Part shown: piece by piece, positions 16,456 through 24,867 of the stretch
Layout of the letters: each line of letters begins with the position of its first letter
Position numbering within the stretch: position 1 is the first letter of the stretch
Source: Beijerinckiaceae bacterium
Lineage (GTDB): Bacteria > Pseudomonadota > Alphaproteobacteria > Rhizobiales > Beijerinckiaceae
DNA: 47,552 nucleotides
NCBI GenBank assembly: GCA_947380915.1
Contig: CANCSY010000003.1
Location: forward strand, 1-47,552
Direction of reading: 5' to 3'
Position numbers and translations under genes: made by a program
The notes under the pieces: generated by a model
What the model was told of the DNA's origin: nothing
The model's input: only the letters and a program-made list of their open reading frames with translations
The model's database searches: none

Positions 16456-17489
16456 GAAAGCGCGCCCTCCCCATCAGTGCGCGCGGCCTCGCCCGGTTCA
16501 AGATGGCAGCGATAGCTGTGCCCGCCCGCAACGGGGCGGAGGGCAAGGTCGCCGCTGGCGCAATCGGATGTCGCGAAGTCGCAACGATTGCGGAAGCTGC
16601 ATCCGTCGATCTCGCCAATGAGGGAGGGCACCAGACCGGGGATCGAGCCGAGGCGTCGCCCCTCGCCGCGCACGCCATAGCCCGGCATGCAACGCAGCAA
16701 CCCACGGGTGTAGGGATGCTGCGGATTGGTGAAGACCTCGACGGCGCCGCCAGTCTCGATGATCTTGCCCGCATACATGACCGCCAACCGGTCCGCCATG
16801 CGGGCCACGATCCCCAGATTATGCGTGATCAGAATGATCGCCATCCCGAATTCCTGCTGCAACCGCGCAAGCAGTTGCAGGATCTGCACCTGCACGGTCA
16901 CGTCGAGCGCGGTGGTGGGTTCATCGGCGATGATGAGCCTGGGCTCGCACATGAGCGTCATGGCGATCATTACGCGCTGGCGCAGGCCGCCCGAGAGTTG
17001 ATGGGGGAATTGCCGCAGGCGCAGTTCGGGCGACATGATGCCTACGCGCTGCAGCAGATATTCCGCCCTTTGGCGCGCTTGCCTGCGGGTGGCGACGCGG
17101 TGGCGCAGATAGACCTCCTCCATCTGGTCGCCAATCGTGTAGACCGGGTTCAGGGAGGTCATGGGATCCTGAAAGATCATCCCGAGACGGTCGCCGCGCA
17201 GGGCCGACATCTCTCGCGCGCTGAGCGTCAGCAAATCGAGCCCGTCGAATTCCATGCGGGTCGCGCTGAGGCGCGCGCTGGCCGGCAGAAGCCGCATCAG
17301 GGCGAGCGAGGTCATGGTCTTGCCGCAGCCTGATTCACCTACGATGCAGAAGGTTTCGCGCGGCTTCACCGAAAAATCCACCCCGCGCACCGCATGCAAT
17401 TGTCCCGAGGGCACGGCGAGGTCCACACTCATGCCCTCGACGCTGAGGATGGGACGATCGGATGGGGGCGCAGTCTTGTCCATCGCCAC
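16452..17489 (-). CDS. ABC transporter ATP-binding protein, DppD type
   Basis: This 345-residue ATPase pairs with the DppF-type protein. It shows Walker A GESGCGKTM, a Q-loop IFQDPMTSLNPV, a signature reading LSGGLRQRVMIAM, Walker B LIIADEPTTALD and H-loop ITHN. The oligopeptide C-terminal domain has RNRCDFA, with one cysteine of the usual CxxxxRC set displaced (SFRNRC). AGGAGGTGGCG lies directly before the ATG and three bases separate it from the stop of the upstream permease gene, which keeps the order B-C-D-F of dipeptide importers. Confidence 0.94.
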   Translation of the reverse strand: MAMDKTAPPSDRPILSVEGMSVDLAVPSGQLHAVRGVDFSVKPRETFCIVGESGCGKTMTSLALMRLLPASARLSATRMEFDGLDLLTLSAREMSALRGDRLGMIFQDPMTSLNPVYTIGDQMEEVYLRHRVATRRQARQRAEYLLQRVGIMSPELRLRQFPHQLSGGLRQRVMIAMTLMCEPRLIIADEPTTALDVTVQVQILQLLARLQQEFGMAIILITHNLGIVARMADRLAVMYAGKIIETGGAVEVFTNPQHPYTRGLLRCMPGYGVRGEGRRLGSIPGLVPSLIGEIDGCSFRNRCDFATSDCASGDLALRPVAGGHSYRCHLEPGEAARTDGEGALS

Positions 17490-17492
17490 CTC

Positions 17493-18407
17493 CTAGTTCC
17501 GGCCTTCGGGGGCGGTCACGTCGCGCAATCCGTCGCCCGCCATATTGATGGCGATCACGAGCAGAAAGATGGCGAATCCGGGAATGGCGATCATGTGGGA
17601 CTTGAAGAACATGAAACTGCGCGCTTCCGAGATCATCAGGCCCCAGGAGGGTTCGGGCGGCTTAACGCCAAGGCCGAGGAATGACAGCGCCGCCTCGATC
17701 AGGATCACGATGGCGATCTCAAGGCTGGCGATGACGATGATCTGGTTCATCACATTGGGCAGAAGCTCGCCAAGGATGATGCGCGTCTGCGAGGCGCCCA
17801 CGGCGCGGGCGGCGGTGATGAAGTCGCTTCCCCGCAATTGCTGGGCGACGCTGCGGGTGACGACCGCATAGCGATCCCAGGTCAGGAAGCCCAGGATCAG
17901 CACCAGCGCCCCCACCGAACCGCCCGTGATGCTGACCAGAGACAGGGCGATCAAGAGGCCAGGAAGAGCCAGTTTGACATTGATGAGATAGACGACCACC
18001 GAGTCGATGCGCCCGCCGAAATAACCGCCGAGAACACCGATAGCCGAACCTATGGTCCCGGCGATCAGAGCCGCCCCGAAGCCGACCATAAGAGAGATTC
18101 GCGCGCCAAATATCAGGCGGCTCAGATAATCTCGTCCCAGCGCATCCGTGCCCAGAATGTGCGCCCAGTCACCTGTGGTCCAGACGGGATCAACAAGCCT
18201 CTTGGCGAGGTCTTGATCATAGGGATCGTATGGCGCCAGTAGCGGTGCGAGGATCGCCACAAGCGCCGCGAAGAGCACTATTGCGACGCCGAAAATCAAG
18301 CCTGCATGGGATTTGGCGCGGCGGCGCATCTCCTCTCGTGGCGAGGGCGCCATGGTCTCCTCGCTGAAGGTCTGCGAGGGTGCGGGCCTTGCCTCGGTCC
18401 CGCTCAC
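17493..18407 (-). CDS. ABC transporter permease, DppC type
   Basis: This 304-residue inner-membrane protein has the N-terminal OppC-like segment (AGLIFGVAIVLFAALVAIL, about 35-53), and the LAPYDPYDQDLAKR and LGTDALGRDYLSRLIFGAR signatures of DppC/OppC permeases. The EAA coupling motif reads AARAVGASQTRIILGELLPN (about 197-216). Six membrane segments are expected. The start is GTG, overlapping the DppB stop by four bases. It forms a heterodimer with the DppB-type protein. The tail is short, ending in GLRDVTAPEGRN. Confidence 0.93.
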   Translation of the reverse strand: MSGTEARPAPSQTFSEETMAPSPREEMRRRAKSHAGLIFGVAIVLFAALVAILAPLLAPYDPYDQDLAKRLVDPVWTTGDWAHILGTDALGRDYLSRLIFGARISLMVGFGAALIAGTIGSAIGVLGGYFGGRIDSVVVYLINVKLALPGLLIALSLVSITGGSVGALVLILGFLTWDRYAVVTRSVAQQLRGSDFITAARAVGASQTRIILGELLPNVMNQIIVIASLEIAIVILIEAALSFLGLGVKPPEPSWGLMISEARSFMFFKSHMIAIPGFAIFLLVIAINMAGDGLRDVTAPEGRN

Positions 18408-19321
18408 AGGCTGATCCTCGGGTCGAGTTTGGCGTTAATCAGATCAGACAAGAGGGTCAGGAAAATGTAGCAGAACGACAGGAAAACCAGGATCGACTGC
18501 ACCACCGGAAAGTCAATCCGCTTGATGGAATCAAAGGCCAGCAGACCGAGGCCGTTCAGCGCGAACACGGATTCCACGATCACAGAACCGCCCAGCAGAA
18601 AACCCAGCAAGACGGCGCTGAGCGAAACCACGGGCAGGATGGCGTTGCGAAGGGCGTGCTTGAATAGAACCGGCAGGGGCAAGAGGCCCTTTGCCCAGGC
18701 GGTGCGGATATAGTCGGACCCAAGCGCGTCAATCATGCCCGTACGGGTGAGGCGCATGAGCGCAGGCATGGTGGCCAGCGACAGGGTGATCGTCGGCATG
18801 ATGAAATGCGCTGATGTGTCGGAGCCTGAGATGGGCAGCCAGCGCAGGGTGACGCCGAAGAGGTAGATCAGCAACAACCCCAGCCAGAAGCTGGGGATCG
18901 CCTGACCAAATACACTGAAGGTGAGCACCGCACGATCAACCCAGGTGTTCTTGCACTTGGCCGCGACGACGCCCAGCGGAACTGCAAAAATCAGGGAGAT
19001 GGCCAGCGCCGAAAAAGCGAGCGTGATGGTGACGCCGATGCGCGCCATGATGAGATCAATCACAGGTTCGCGCGTGAAAAGCGACGTGCCGAGATCGCCG
19101 CGCAAGGCCTTGCCAGCCCAATCCAGATATTGAACGTAAAGGGGTTGGTCGAGGCCGTATTGTCTGGCGACGCGCGCGATGTCAGCAGGGGTGGCGGTCT
19201 CCCCCGCCAGGACAGCCGCGAGATCGCCTGACAGTCGCAGCAATCCAAAACCGATGAAAGATACGGTCAGCGCCACAAGGACCAGCATCAGCAGTCGGCC
19301 CAGGACAAAGCGCAGGATCAA
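18404..19321 (-). CDS. ABC transporter permease, DppB type
   Basis: This permease of about 305 residues has the N-terminal helix RFVLGRLLMLVLVALTVSF, the R-Q-Y-G-L-D-Q-P-L-Y-V-Q-Y region of OppB/DppB proteins, and the coupling loop AWAKGLLPLPVLFKHALRNA. It heads the eight-gene minus-strand operon (B, C, D, F, receptor, dioxygenase, hydratase, aldolase). The open frame reaches 19399, but family members begin close to the first helix. TTG at 19321 with AGGGGGAAA upstream is therefore preferred; ATG at 19399 is the alternative. Confidence 0.88.
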   Translation of the reverse strand: MILRFVLGRLLMLVLVALTVSFIGFGLLRLSGDLAAVLAGETATPADIARVARQYGLDQPLYVQYLDWAGKALRGDLGTSLFTREPVIDLIMARIGVTITLAFSALAISLIFAVPLGVVAAKCKNTWVDRAVLTFSVFGQAIPSFWLGLLLIYLFGVTLRWLPISGSDTSAHFIMPTITLSLATMPALMRLTRTGMIDALGSDYIRTAWAKGLLPLPVLFKHALRNAILPVVSLSAVLLGFLLGGSVIVESVFALNGLGLLAFDSIKRIDFPVVQSILVFLSFCYIFLTLLSDLINAKLDPRISL

Positions 19322-19460
19322 CGGATTTCCCCCTGTTGTGAGGGACCAGCCAGACAGTCCCCCCGGATTTGCGGGCGCCTGCGCGCCTCTCTTCTGCACT
19401 ATGCGGTAAATTCTTCGTATTGTCAGCCCTTGCAGGCGATTATGTCGCGAGTGCGCCCGG

Positions 19461-19488
19461 TTGTGCTCGGGGTTCCAATTAGTATTAT
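19461..19488 (+). promoter_or_regulatory. Candidate promoter for the Rieske oxygenase gene
   Basis: TTGTGC (19461-19466) and TATTAT (19483-19488) are 16 bases apart, which is acceptable spacing. The -35 matches only three consensus positions. The large palindrome at 19490-19509 starts right after the -10, where a repressor would block it. Confidence 0.35.
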
Positions 19489-19489
19489 G

Positions 19490-19509
19490 CGCTCAAAATA
19501 TCTTGAGCG
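19490..19509. promoter_or_regulatory. Perfect palindrome, candidate operator
   Basis: CGCTCAA-AATATC-TTGAGCG has perfect 7-base arms and a 6-base centre. It lies in the divergent region between the ABC/ring-cleavage operon and the Rieske gene, 18 bases before the latter's ATG. The layout suits a dimeric regulator. No regulator gene lies beside it. Confidence 0.5.
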
Positions 19510-19527
19510 AACCAGGGGGGAGTCGGC

Positions 19528-20781
19528 ATGCTCGGCAAATCCAGAAACCATTTGCTGACCCAGACGTCCAGGGGAACGCCCATGGGCGACACCCTGCGCC
19601 GTTACTGGCATCCCATTGCGGCCGTGGACCAACTTGCCCGTGATCCTGTGCGCCCGGTGCGGATCCTGGGCGAAGATCTGGTGCTCTACCGCGACCTCAG
19701 TGGGACCTATGGCCTCGTCGACAAACATTGCCCGCATCGCCGGGCTGATTTGTCCTATGGCTTCGTCGAGGAGTGCGGCCTGCGGTGCAACTACCATGGC
19801 TGGCAGTTTGACGAGACCGGCGCCTGCGTCAGCCAGCCCTTCGAAGATCTGGCGCGGCCCGAAGCACGGTTCCGCGACAAGATCCGCATCACCGCCTATC
19901 CTGTTGAGGAGAAGGGTGGGCTTTTATGGGCCTATCTCGGCCCCACACCCGCCCCGCAGTGCCCGGATTGGGAAGCGTTCAATCGCCCCAACGGTTTCCG
20001 GCAGATCGTATTTTCCCATGTGCCCTGCAACTGGGTGCAGGCGCAGGAAAACTCCATTGATCCCGTTCATTTCGAATGGATGCACGCCAACTGGGCTACG
20101 CGCCTGAAGGGCGCCCTTGGCCCCTATGCGCCTACCCATCTGAAGGTCGACTTCGACGAATTCGAATTCGGTTTTACCTACAAGCGCCTTACTGAGGGAC
20201 AGAGCGAGAGCAGTCCGTTGTGGACCATCGGCCGCGTCTGTCTGTGGCCAAACGGCTTTTATCTGGGCGACCATTTCGAGTGGCGTGTGCCGATCGACGA
20301 TGAAAACATGCTGAGCGTCGTTTGGGCCTTCAACCGGGTGCCCCTCGAGCGCCAGCCCTATGTGCAGGATGGCGTTCCCTCCTGGGAGAGCCCGATCAAG
20401 GATCCAGCAACCGGACGCTGGATCTCCAGCCACATCATCAATCAGGACATCATCGCCTGGGTTGGCCAGGGCGCCATCGCTGACCGCACCAAGGAGCATC
20501 TGGGCGCGAGCGACCGAGGCATCTCCATGATTCGCAAGCAATGGTTCGAGGACATGGACGCGGTGGCGCGAGGAGAAGATCCCAAGGGCCTGCTGCGTGA
20601 TCCCGCGCGTAACAACAATGTGAATTTGCCCGACGGTTCCGGCAAGTTGCGCGATGGCATGACGCTGGACCAGATGCGATCCGACCCCATTCTGTCCCGC
20701 AGCCTGGGGGATTTCGTGTTCCACTATGGCCAACCGACCGAAGTTCGCCGCGCCTTTGAGGAAGCGATGGGCTTGCGCTAG
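19528..20781 (+). CDS. Rieske aromatic-ring oxygenase, phthalate-dioxygenase/O-demethylase class
   Basis: This 417-residue protein is the oxygenase component of a Rieske non-heme iron system. It opens with N-x-L-L-T and GTPMGDTLRRYWHP, typical of the phthalate 4,5-dioxygenase group, which also contains O-demethylases. The [2Fe-2S] ligands are C68, H70, C87 and H90. The mononuclear iron motif ENSIDPVHFEWMH provides D178 as bridge and H181, H186 as ligands; the third ligand lies further on. All are intact. These enzymes dihydroxylate or demethylate aromatic acids and need a reductase, which is not encoded nearby. GGGGGGAG precedes the ATG. The gene diverges from the ring-cleavage operon and probably prepares its substrate. 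It sits on the opposite strand to the metE fragment that follows. Confidence 0.9.
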   Translation: MLGKSRNHLLTQTSRGTPMGDTLRRYWHPIAAVDQLARDPVRPVRILGEDLVLYRDLSGTYGLVDKHCPHRRADLSYGFVEECGLRCNYHGWQFDETGACVSQPFEDLARPEARFRDKIRITAYPVEEKGGLLWAYLGPTPAPQCPDWEAFNRPNGFRQIVFSHVPCNWVQAQENSIDPVHFEWMHANWATRLKGALGPYAPTHLKVDFDEFEFGFTYKRLTEGQSESSPLWTIGRVCLWPNGFYLGDHFEWRVPIDDENMLSVVWAFNRVPLERQPYVQDGVPSWESPIKDPATGRWISSHIINQDIIAWVGQGAIADRTKEHLGASDRGISMIRKQWFEDMDAVARGEDPKGLLRDPARNNNVNLPDGSGKLRDGMTLDQMRSDPILSRSLGDFVFHYGQPTEVRRAFEEAMGLR

Positions 20782-20852
20782 GCGCGGGATGAACCCACCT
20801 GCCCCATATGGCGGCGACTTGAGGCGCAAGGGTCGGTTGCGCCGTATTTCCC

Positions 20853-21083
20853 CTATCCGCCAAGCTCTGCGCGGACTATCCGCGCACCTTCAACCATCGC
20901 TTTCATTTTACCGAATGCGCTATGATGGCGTAAGTATTTCGAACAGCAGTCGGGCGCAATTATGATAACCTTGGGATCACGGTAAACAAGAGCGCGACGA
21001 ATCCGGTCTGCTATGATTTCAGGCGTCTCGATCGTCGTGTCCGCAAAATTCAGAACGCCCAGAATGATCTTTTTGTAAGGCAG
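20853..21083 (-). pseudogene. metE-type cobalamin-independent methionine synthase, C-terminal fragment
   Basis: About 76 residues match the end of the MetE catalytic barrel: ILGVLNF, ETPEIIADRIRRAL, IIIAPDCCSKYLR and AFGKMKAMVEGARIVR, up to a normal stop. The zinc-ligand cysteine motif (usually PDCG) is kept as PDCC. Upstream codons in the frame, to 21173, are unrelated, and no N-terminal part of the protein is present, so the gene is a remnant. Core MetE-like proteins are about 340-375 residues, so only about a fifth remains. It is flanked by catabolic genes on both sides, pointing to past insertion or rearrangement. Confidence 0.72.
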
Positions 21084-21436
21084 TTGCTGAAGCACGGAAC
21101 AATCTTCCGATGCCTGTTGGCATGACGGGGGTGCGTCTGGCTGATCGCGATGACTGCAACCCGTCAGACGCAAAGGAAGCTCTTGGTGGGGTGAAGTTGG
21201 GGTTCATCTTGGGTGGCCGGGCCGTCCCAATTGCGTGTGCCGAACTGCAACATTATTGCCTGGCGCCCCCAATACTAGGGTAAGTCTCTTCCTTCCAATC
21301 CCATCCTTATTTTTCAAATCAAAGGGCATACTTTAAGTTGGACGAATTCAATGGACGGGGGATCACCGATCCGGCCAATGCTCGGCCTGATTGTGAGCAT
21401 GCGAGGCTGCGAGCGATGGAAACTGCTGTTTCATGC

Positions 21437-22456
21437 CTATTCGTAAAGTTTACGCGCCCTGGTGAGAATTTCCGGTTTCACGATCCGCATGCCTTCGATG
21501 ATTTTTTGCGCCTGCTCGCCGGTGAGAGGATAAATCGTCTCCTGCAATTTCTCCATTTCCGTGTTGAAATCTTTGTCGGCCATCGTAGCGTTGAAGGCCG
21601 TGCGCAGGAGTTGAAGGCGATCAAACGGAGTTTTCTTAGGAGCGACGTAGGGTCGGCCCAATTTGTCACCTGCATATATCAGATCCAGAAATTGCTTGTC
21701 GGCCTCATTCTTGAGAAGATCGCCGATATAGACCGCGCTCGCGGGCATGCCGGCCATTCTGGTCTCGGCAAAGCGCACGAAAAGATGAGCCTTTTTTTGC
21801 TCGATCCAGTTTGGAGGAATGCTGGCGATGCCGCCACAATCGCCTTCCAACTCTCCTCTCTCGATCGCAAGGCGCATTTCCGAACTACCGGGAAATCCCA
21901 TGATCATCTTGATCGGCGCACCAAAAATCTCTCGCAAGGACATGCCATTAATATAATTGCTTGCGCCTGTTCCAGTCGTTCCCATGATGAATGGCTGGTC
22001 CGCCTTGCGTTCGATCAGTTCTTGCATGGACTTGACGCCATCGGGGCCATAACCGTAGCAGACCCGCGAATAGTCAGCGCTGACAACGCCTATCCAGCCG
22101 ACATTGTCCATATTCGCGCGTATTTTTTCCGGTGTAAGAATGGACTGCGTGATGATGCCGGGCAGGAAGGTCCCAAACACCGTGCCATCGCTTGGCGCCA
22201 CACTCTCGATATAACCAAGCGCGGTCATGCTGCCCGCGCCCGGCATATTCTGAACCACCACATTGGGCTTGCCAGGGACATGCCTTCCGATGACGCGAGC
22301 CAGCGCGCGCGAGATCACATCGAAAGCGCCACCCGGCGTAGCGCCAACGACAATCGAAATGGTCTTGCCGCGGAAAAAATCATCCGCCTTTGCAGATGAC
22401 GAGTGAGACAGCAACAGGCCAAGGATGAGTGCGGATTTCAAAAAAGAGATACCCAT
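21437..22456 (-). CDS. TctC/Bug-type periplasmic solute receptor (Bug4)
   Basis: The mature part follows a signal peptide ending SSSAKA (residues 1-22). Motifs are FFRGK, GATPGGAFDVISR, NMPGAG, APSDGT, RVCYGYGPDGV, GFPGSSEMRLAIERGE and EGDCGG. The last four are almost shared with Bug7, which identifies them as close paralogs. The frame opens 40 codons earlier, but the ATG at 22456 with GGAG upstream starts a proper signal peptide. It lies 55 bases downstream of the SsuA-like receptor gene on the same strand and may share its transcript. Length 339 residues, normal. Confidence 0.87.
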   Translation of the reverse strand: MGISFLKSALILGLLLSHSSSAKADDFFRGKTISIVVGATPGGAFDVISRALARVIGRHVPGKPNVVVQNMPGAGSMTALGYIESVAPSDGTVFGTFLPGIITQSILTPEKIRANMDNVGWIGVVSADYSRVCYGYGPDGVKSMQELIERKADQPFIMGTTGTGASNYINGMSLREIFGAPIKMIMGFPGSSEMRLAIERGELEGDCGGIASIPPNWIEQKKAHLFVRFAETRMAGMPASAVYIGDLLKNEADKQFLDLIYAGDKLGRPYVAPKKTPFDRLQLLRTAFNATMADKDFNTEMEKLQETIYPLTGEQAQKIIEGMRIVKPEILTRARKLYE

Positions 22457-22511
22457 CGGCAAACTCCGGCTTCCTGGAAAGGAGAAACCACACTTGAGTC
22501 TGGCAGGCGCT

Positions 22512-23423
22512 TCAGACCTTGTATTTCGCCTGCATCGATTCGAAGAATCCTTCCTTGACGAGGTCTTGCTGGACACTATCGTCGAGGTAGGAATTTAGGT
22601 CGCGATCCCGGGGCTCCAGAACATCGACGATGTTTTGAGCGCCCTCAAAGGTCAGCTCCGCATTACGTGGCGTCTCCGCCTTGAAGTTGTCGTAAGTCTG
22701 ATCGATGATCTTGCCATCGGTCAGATGCAATTCGCTTGCGAGCACCTTCTTGGCTTCATCAGGATTTGCGAGCGCAAAATAATTGCCCTCTACTGTGCCC
22801 TTTATGAATGCGACCACCTGACTGCGGTGCTCTTCCAAGAAGGCCCGGGAGACCACCAGCCCACTATAGAGCCAGGGCGTACGATCCGCATAAAGGTCGA
22901 TGATGGGCTTCATGCCCAAAGCAAAGGCCTTGCTGCGATATGGCTCGCCCATGAGCGATGCGGAAACCTTGCCCTCGCGCACCGAACTCAACCGTTCGAC
23001 GCCGATTTCCACAATCTTCACATCGTTTCGATCGATCCCAAGCTTGCGCAGCGCCAGGGTCGTGGTTGGATCGGTCTCAGAGCCGATGCTGGAAATACCA
23101 ATGGAACCGCCGATCAGATCCTTCACGCCGTTGACGCCTGGCGCGCAGAACATTGAATTGCGGATGATGTTGGACAGGGATCCAATGGTCACCAGATGGT
23201 GCCCCATGCCATTGGCGCGCACGACGGAAGACATGCCTATGTGCATCAGTTGGATGCGGTTTGACTCCAGATCTACGCCCGAATCCTTGCCGCCAACGAC
23301 GGGTACGATTTCCACATCGAGCCCGTTGTCCCTATAGAAGCCCGCCGCCCTGGCCATCCAGATGGCGAAGAAAGTATTGGCTGGCGATGCGAGGCCAACC
23401 TTGAATGTCGTCAACTGGGCCAT
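22512..23423 (-). CDS. NMT1/SsuA-like solute-binding protein without a signal peptide
   Basis: This protein of 303 residues begins directly with the mature fold: KVGLASPANTFFAIWMARAAGFYRDNGLDVEIVP, followed by IQLMHIGMSSVVRA and the EPYRSKAFALGMKP hinge region. This is the pattern of receptors for sulfonates, nitrate or pyrimidine precursors. No hydrophobic leader precedes it. The ATG has a strong AAAGGGGGGG site immediately upstream, so the start looks real and the protein would stay in the cytoplasm unless it is exported some other way. It diverges from the LLM monooxygenase gene at 23739; SsuA-SsuD-like pairing suggests a sulfonate-type substrate. No ATPase or permease accompanies it. Confidence 0.78.
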   Translation of the reverse strand: MAQLTTFKVGLASPANTFFAIWMARAAGFYRDNGLDVEIVPVVGGKDSGVDLESNRIQLMHIGMSSVVRANGMGHHLVTIGSLSNIIRNSMFCAPGVNGVKDLIGGSIGISSIGSETDPTTTLALRKLGIDRNDVKIVEIGVERLSSVREGKVSASLMGEPYRSKAFALGMKPIIDLYADRTPWLYSGLVVSRAFLEEHRSQVVAFIKGTVEGNYFALANPDEAKKVLASELHLTDGKIIDQTYDNFKAETPRNAELTFEGAQNIVDVLEPRDRDLNSYLDDSVQQDLVKEGFFESMQAKYKV

Positions 23424-23738
23424 GTTCCCCCCCTTTATGGCCGACCGCTCTGTTTTTTACGGTTCTAAAGCCACGCTGAGGAGTATTGCATGCCCAATGC
23501 GGGAGGGAAGCAAAAATTTTGCAACATATTGTTGAAAAAAACGCAATAGAAGACACACTGTCGAAGCCCCTTGGCGATAGGTATAATATCCATATTTATC
23601 AGTTATATAGATAAAATTCTTCAAGCATTTCATGTGACCCGTCCAAAACATTCCAGGACGGGTGGGGTTGCGCTTGGGCCTCCCCCTGACACACAATTGC
23701 GCATGATGCTGGATCCACCGCCCCGGAGAACCGCCACT
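23424..23738. promoter_or_regulatory. Divergent intergenic region with two palindromes
   Basis: The gap between the SsuA-like receptor gene (minus) and the LLM gene (plus) is AT-rich in its centre. It contains CAACA-TAT-TGTTG (23522-23534, perfect), TTTATC-N9-GATAAA (23595-23615) and a perfect -10 hexamer TATAAT at 23582-23587 lacking a good -35 partner. It is a likely control region for both genes. Confidence 0.45.
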
Positions 23739-24761
23739 ATGCAGTTTGGCATTTATGCACCTATCCCCATGGCGACGGTGGGGTCGCCGGAGATCGCCGC
23801 TTCGCATAAGGATGCCCTGTCGTCTCTGCCCGCGGGCAGCCGGGATCTGCAACTGGATCATTCGCTTGATCTTCTGATAGCAGCAGACCAGTCCGGTTTC
23901 GACCTGTGCCTTTTTGCGGAACGTCATCTTGGCAGCGATCTTTCCGCATGGCTTCTGGCGGGCGCGGTAGGGTCACGCCTCGAAAATATACGCGCTCTCG
24001 TCGCCATTCATCCGGGCCTGCTAGATCCGGTCCTGACGGCGAAGATGGCTGTTTCTCTGGACCGTATGTGCAAGCAGGGCATGGCGCTGAACATCGTCAA
24101 CGGTTGGTTCGACGAGGAATTCGAGATGTTCGGTGGGCAAATTCTGCGTGGCGAAGAACGTTACAAACGCGCCACCGAGTTCATCAGCGTGTTGCGAGGT
24201 CTCTGGGAAAATGAGCGATTTTCCATTGATGGAGATTTCTTCAAGCTCAAGGATGCGCACCTGCTTCTCAAGCCTCGGCACCCCACCGCGCCGGAGATTT
24301 TTTCGGTCAGTGCAGGCGATGAGGGTCGCGACTTCATCGCCCGAACCTGTGATTGGTGGTTCATCAACTACCCAAAAAGCGCCGAAACGACTGAAGATGT
24401 GCTGAGAGGGATTGAAGAAGCCATAAGCGACATGCGTCGACGCGCGGCAGTTGAAGGTCGAACAGTAAGATTCGCCATGAACCCTTTTGTTGCGCTCGGT
24501 GACGATGAGGAGACTGCTTTTGAAGCAACAATTGCGCGTGTGTTGAAATATGACCCTGAACCAGACGCCCGCAAGCTCAAGCGGCGCATGTTGCCCGCTC
24601 TCAAAGCCGGATGTGTCGGCAAACCGGCTGATGTCCGCGCGCAACTGAAAAGGTTTGGCGAGATGGGATTGGAACTCATACTTTGCAAAATGATTCCGAG
24701 CGTCGAGAATATTAAGGCCATTGGTCAGGAAGTGCTTCTACCGGTCAAAATGGCGCATTGA
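23739..24761 (+). CDS. LLM flavin monooxygenase, alkanesulfonate (SsuD)-like
   Basis: This 340-residue luciferase-like monooxygenase reads MQFGIYAPIPMAT at its start, then has LCLFAERH, AVSLDRM, GMALNIVNGWFDEEFEMFGG and the A-C-V-G-K-P-A-D-V loop near the C-terminus. The N-I-V-N-G-W stretch is typical of SsuD- and dimethyl-sulfone-type enzymes, which cleave C-S bonds with reduced FMN and oxygen. The frame extends to 23571, but conserved sequence begins at the ATG at 23739, with GGAGA a little far upstream; an ATG at 23703 is possible. It diverges from the SsuA-like receptor gene, which supports an organosulfur role. A flavin reductase gene was not seen. Confidence 0.84.
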   Translation: MQFGIYAPIPMATVGSPEIAASHKDALSSLPAGSRDLQLDHSLDLLIAADQSGFDLCLFAERHLGSDLSAWLLAGAVGSRLENIRALVAIHPGLLDPVLTAKMAVSLDRMCKQGMALNIVNGWFDEEFEMFGGQILRGEERYKRATEFISVLRGLWENERFSIDGDFFKLKDAHLLLKPRHPTAPEIFSVSAGDEGRDFIARTCDWWFINYPKSAETTEDVLRGIEEAISDMRRRAAVEGRTVRFAMNPFVALGDDEETAFEATIARVLKYDPEPDARKLKRRMLPALKAGCVGKPADVRAQLKRFGEMGLELILCKMIPSVENIKAIGQEVLLPVKMAH

Positions 24762-24867
24762 GAAAGCGCTGGTTCCTAACCCGGAAATAGCGCTTGCCCT
24801 TGACATTCTGTCCCGGCGTCCGGCACAGGCGCCTTTATTCCAGCATGACGCGTCGCACGCGAGGATC

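Noticed and set aside
21338..22399. Open frame of 353 codons on the plus strand
   Set aside because: Antisense to Bug4, which has a signal peptide and all family loops.
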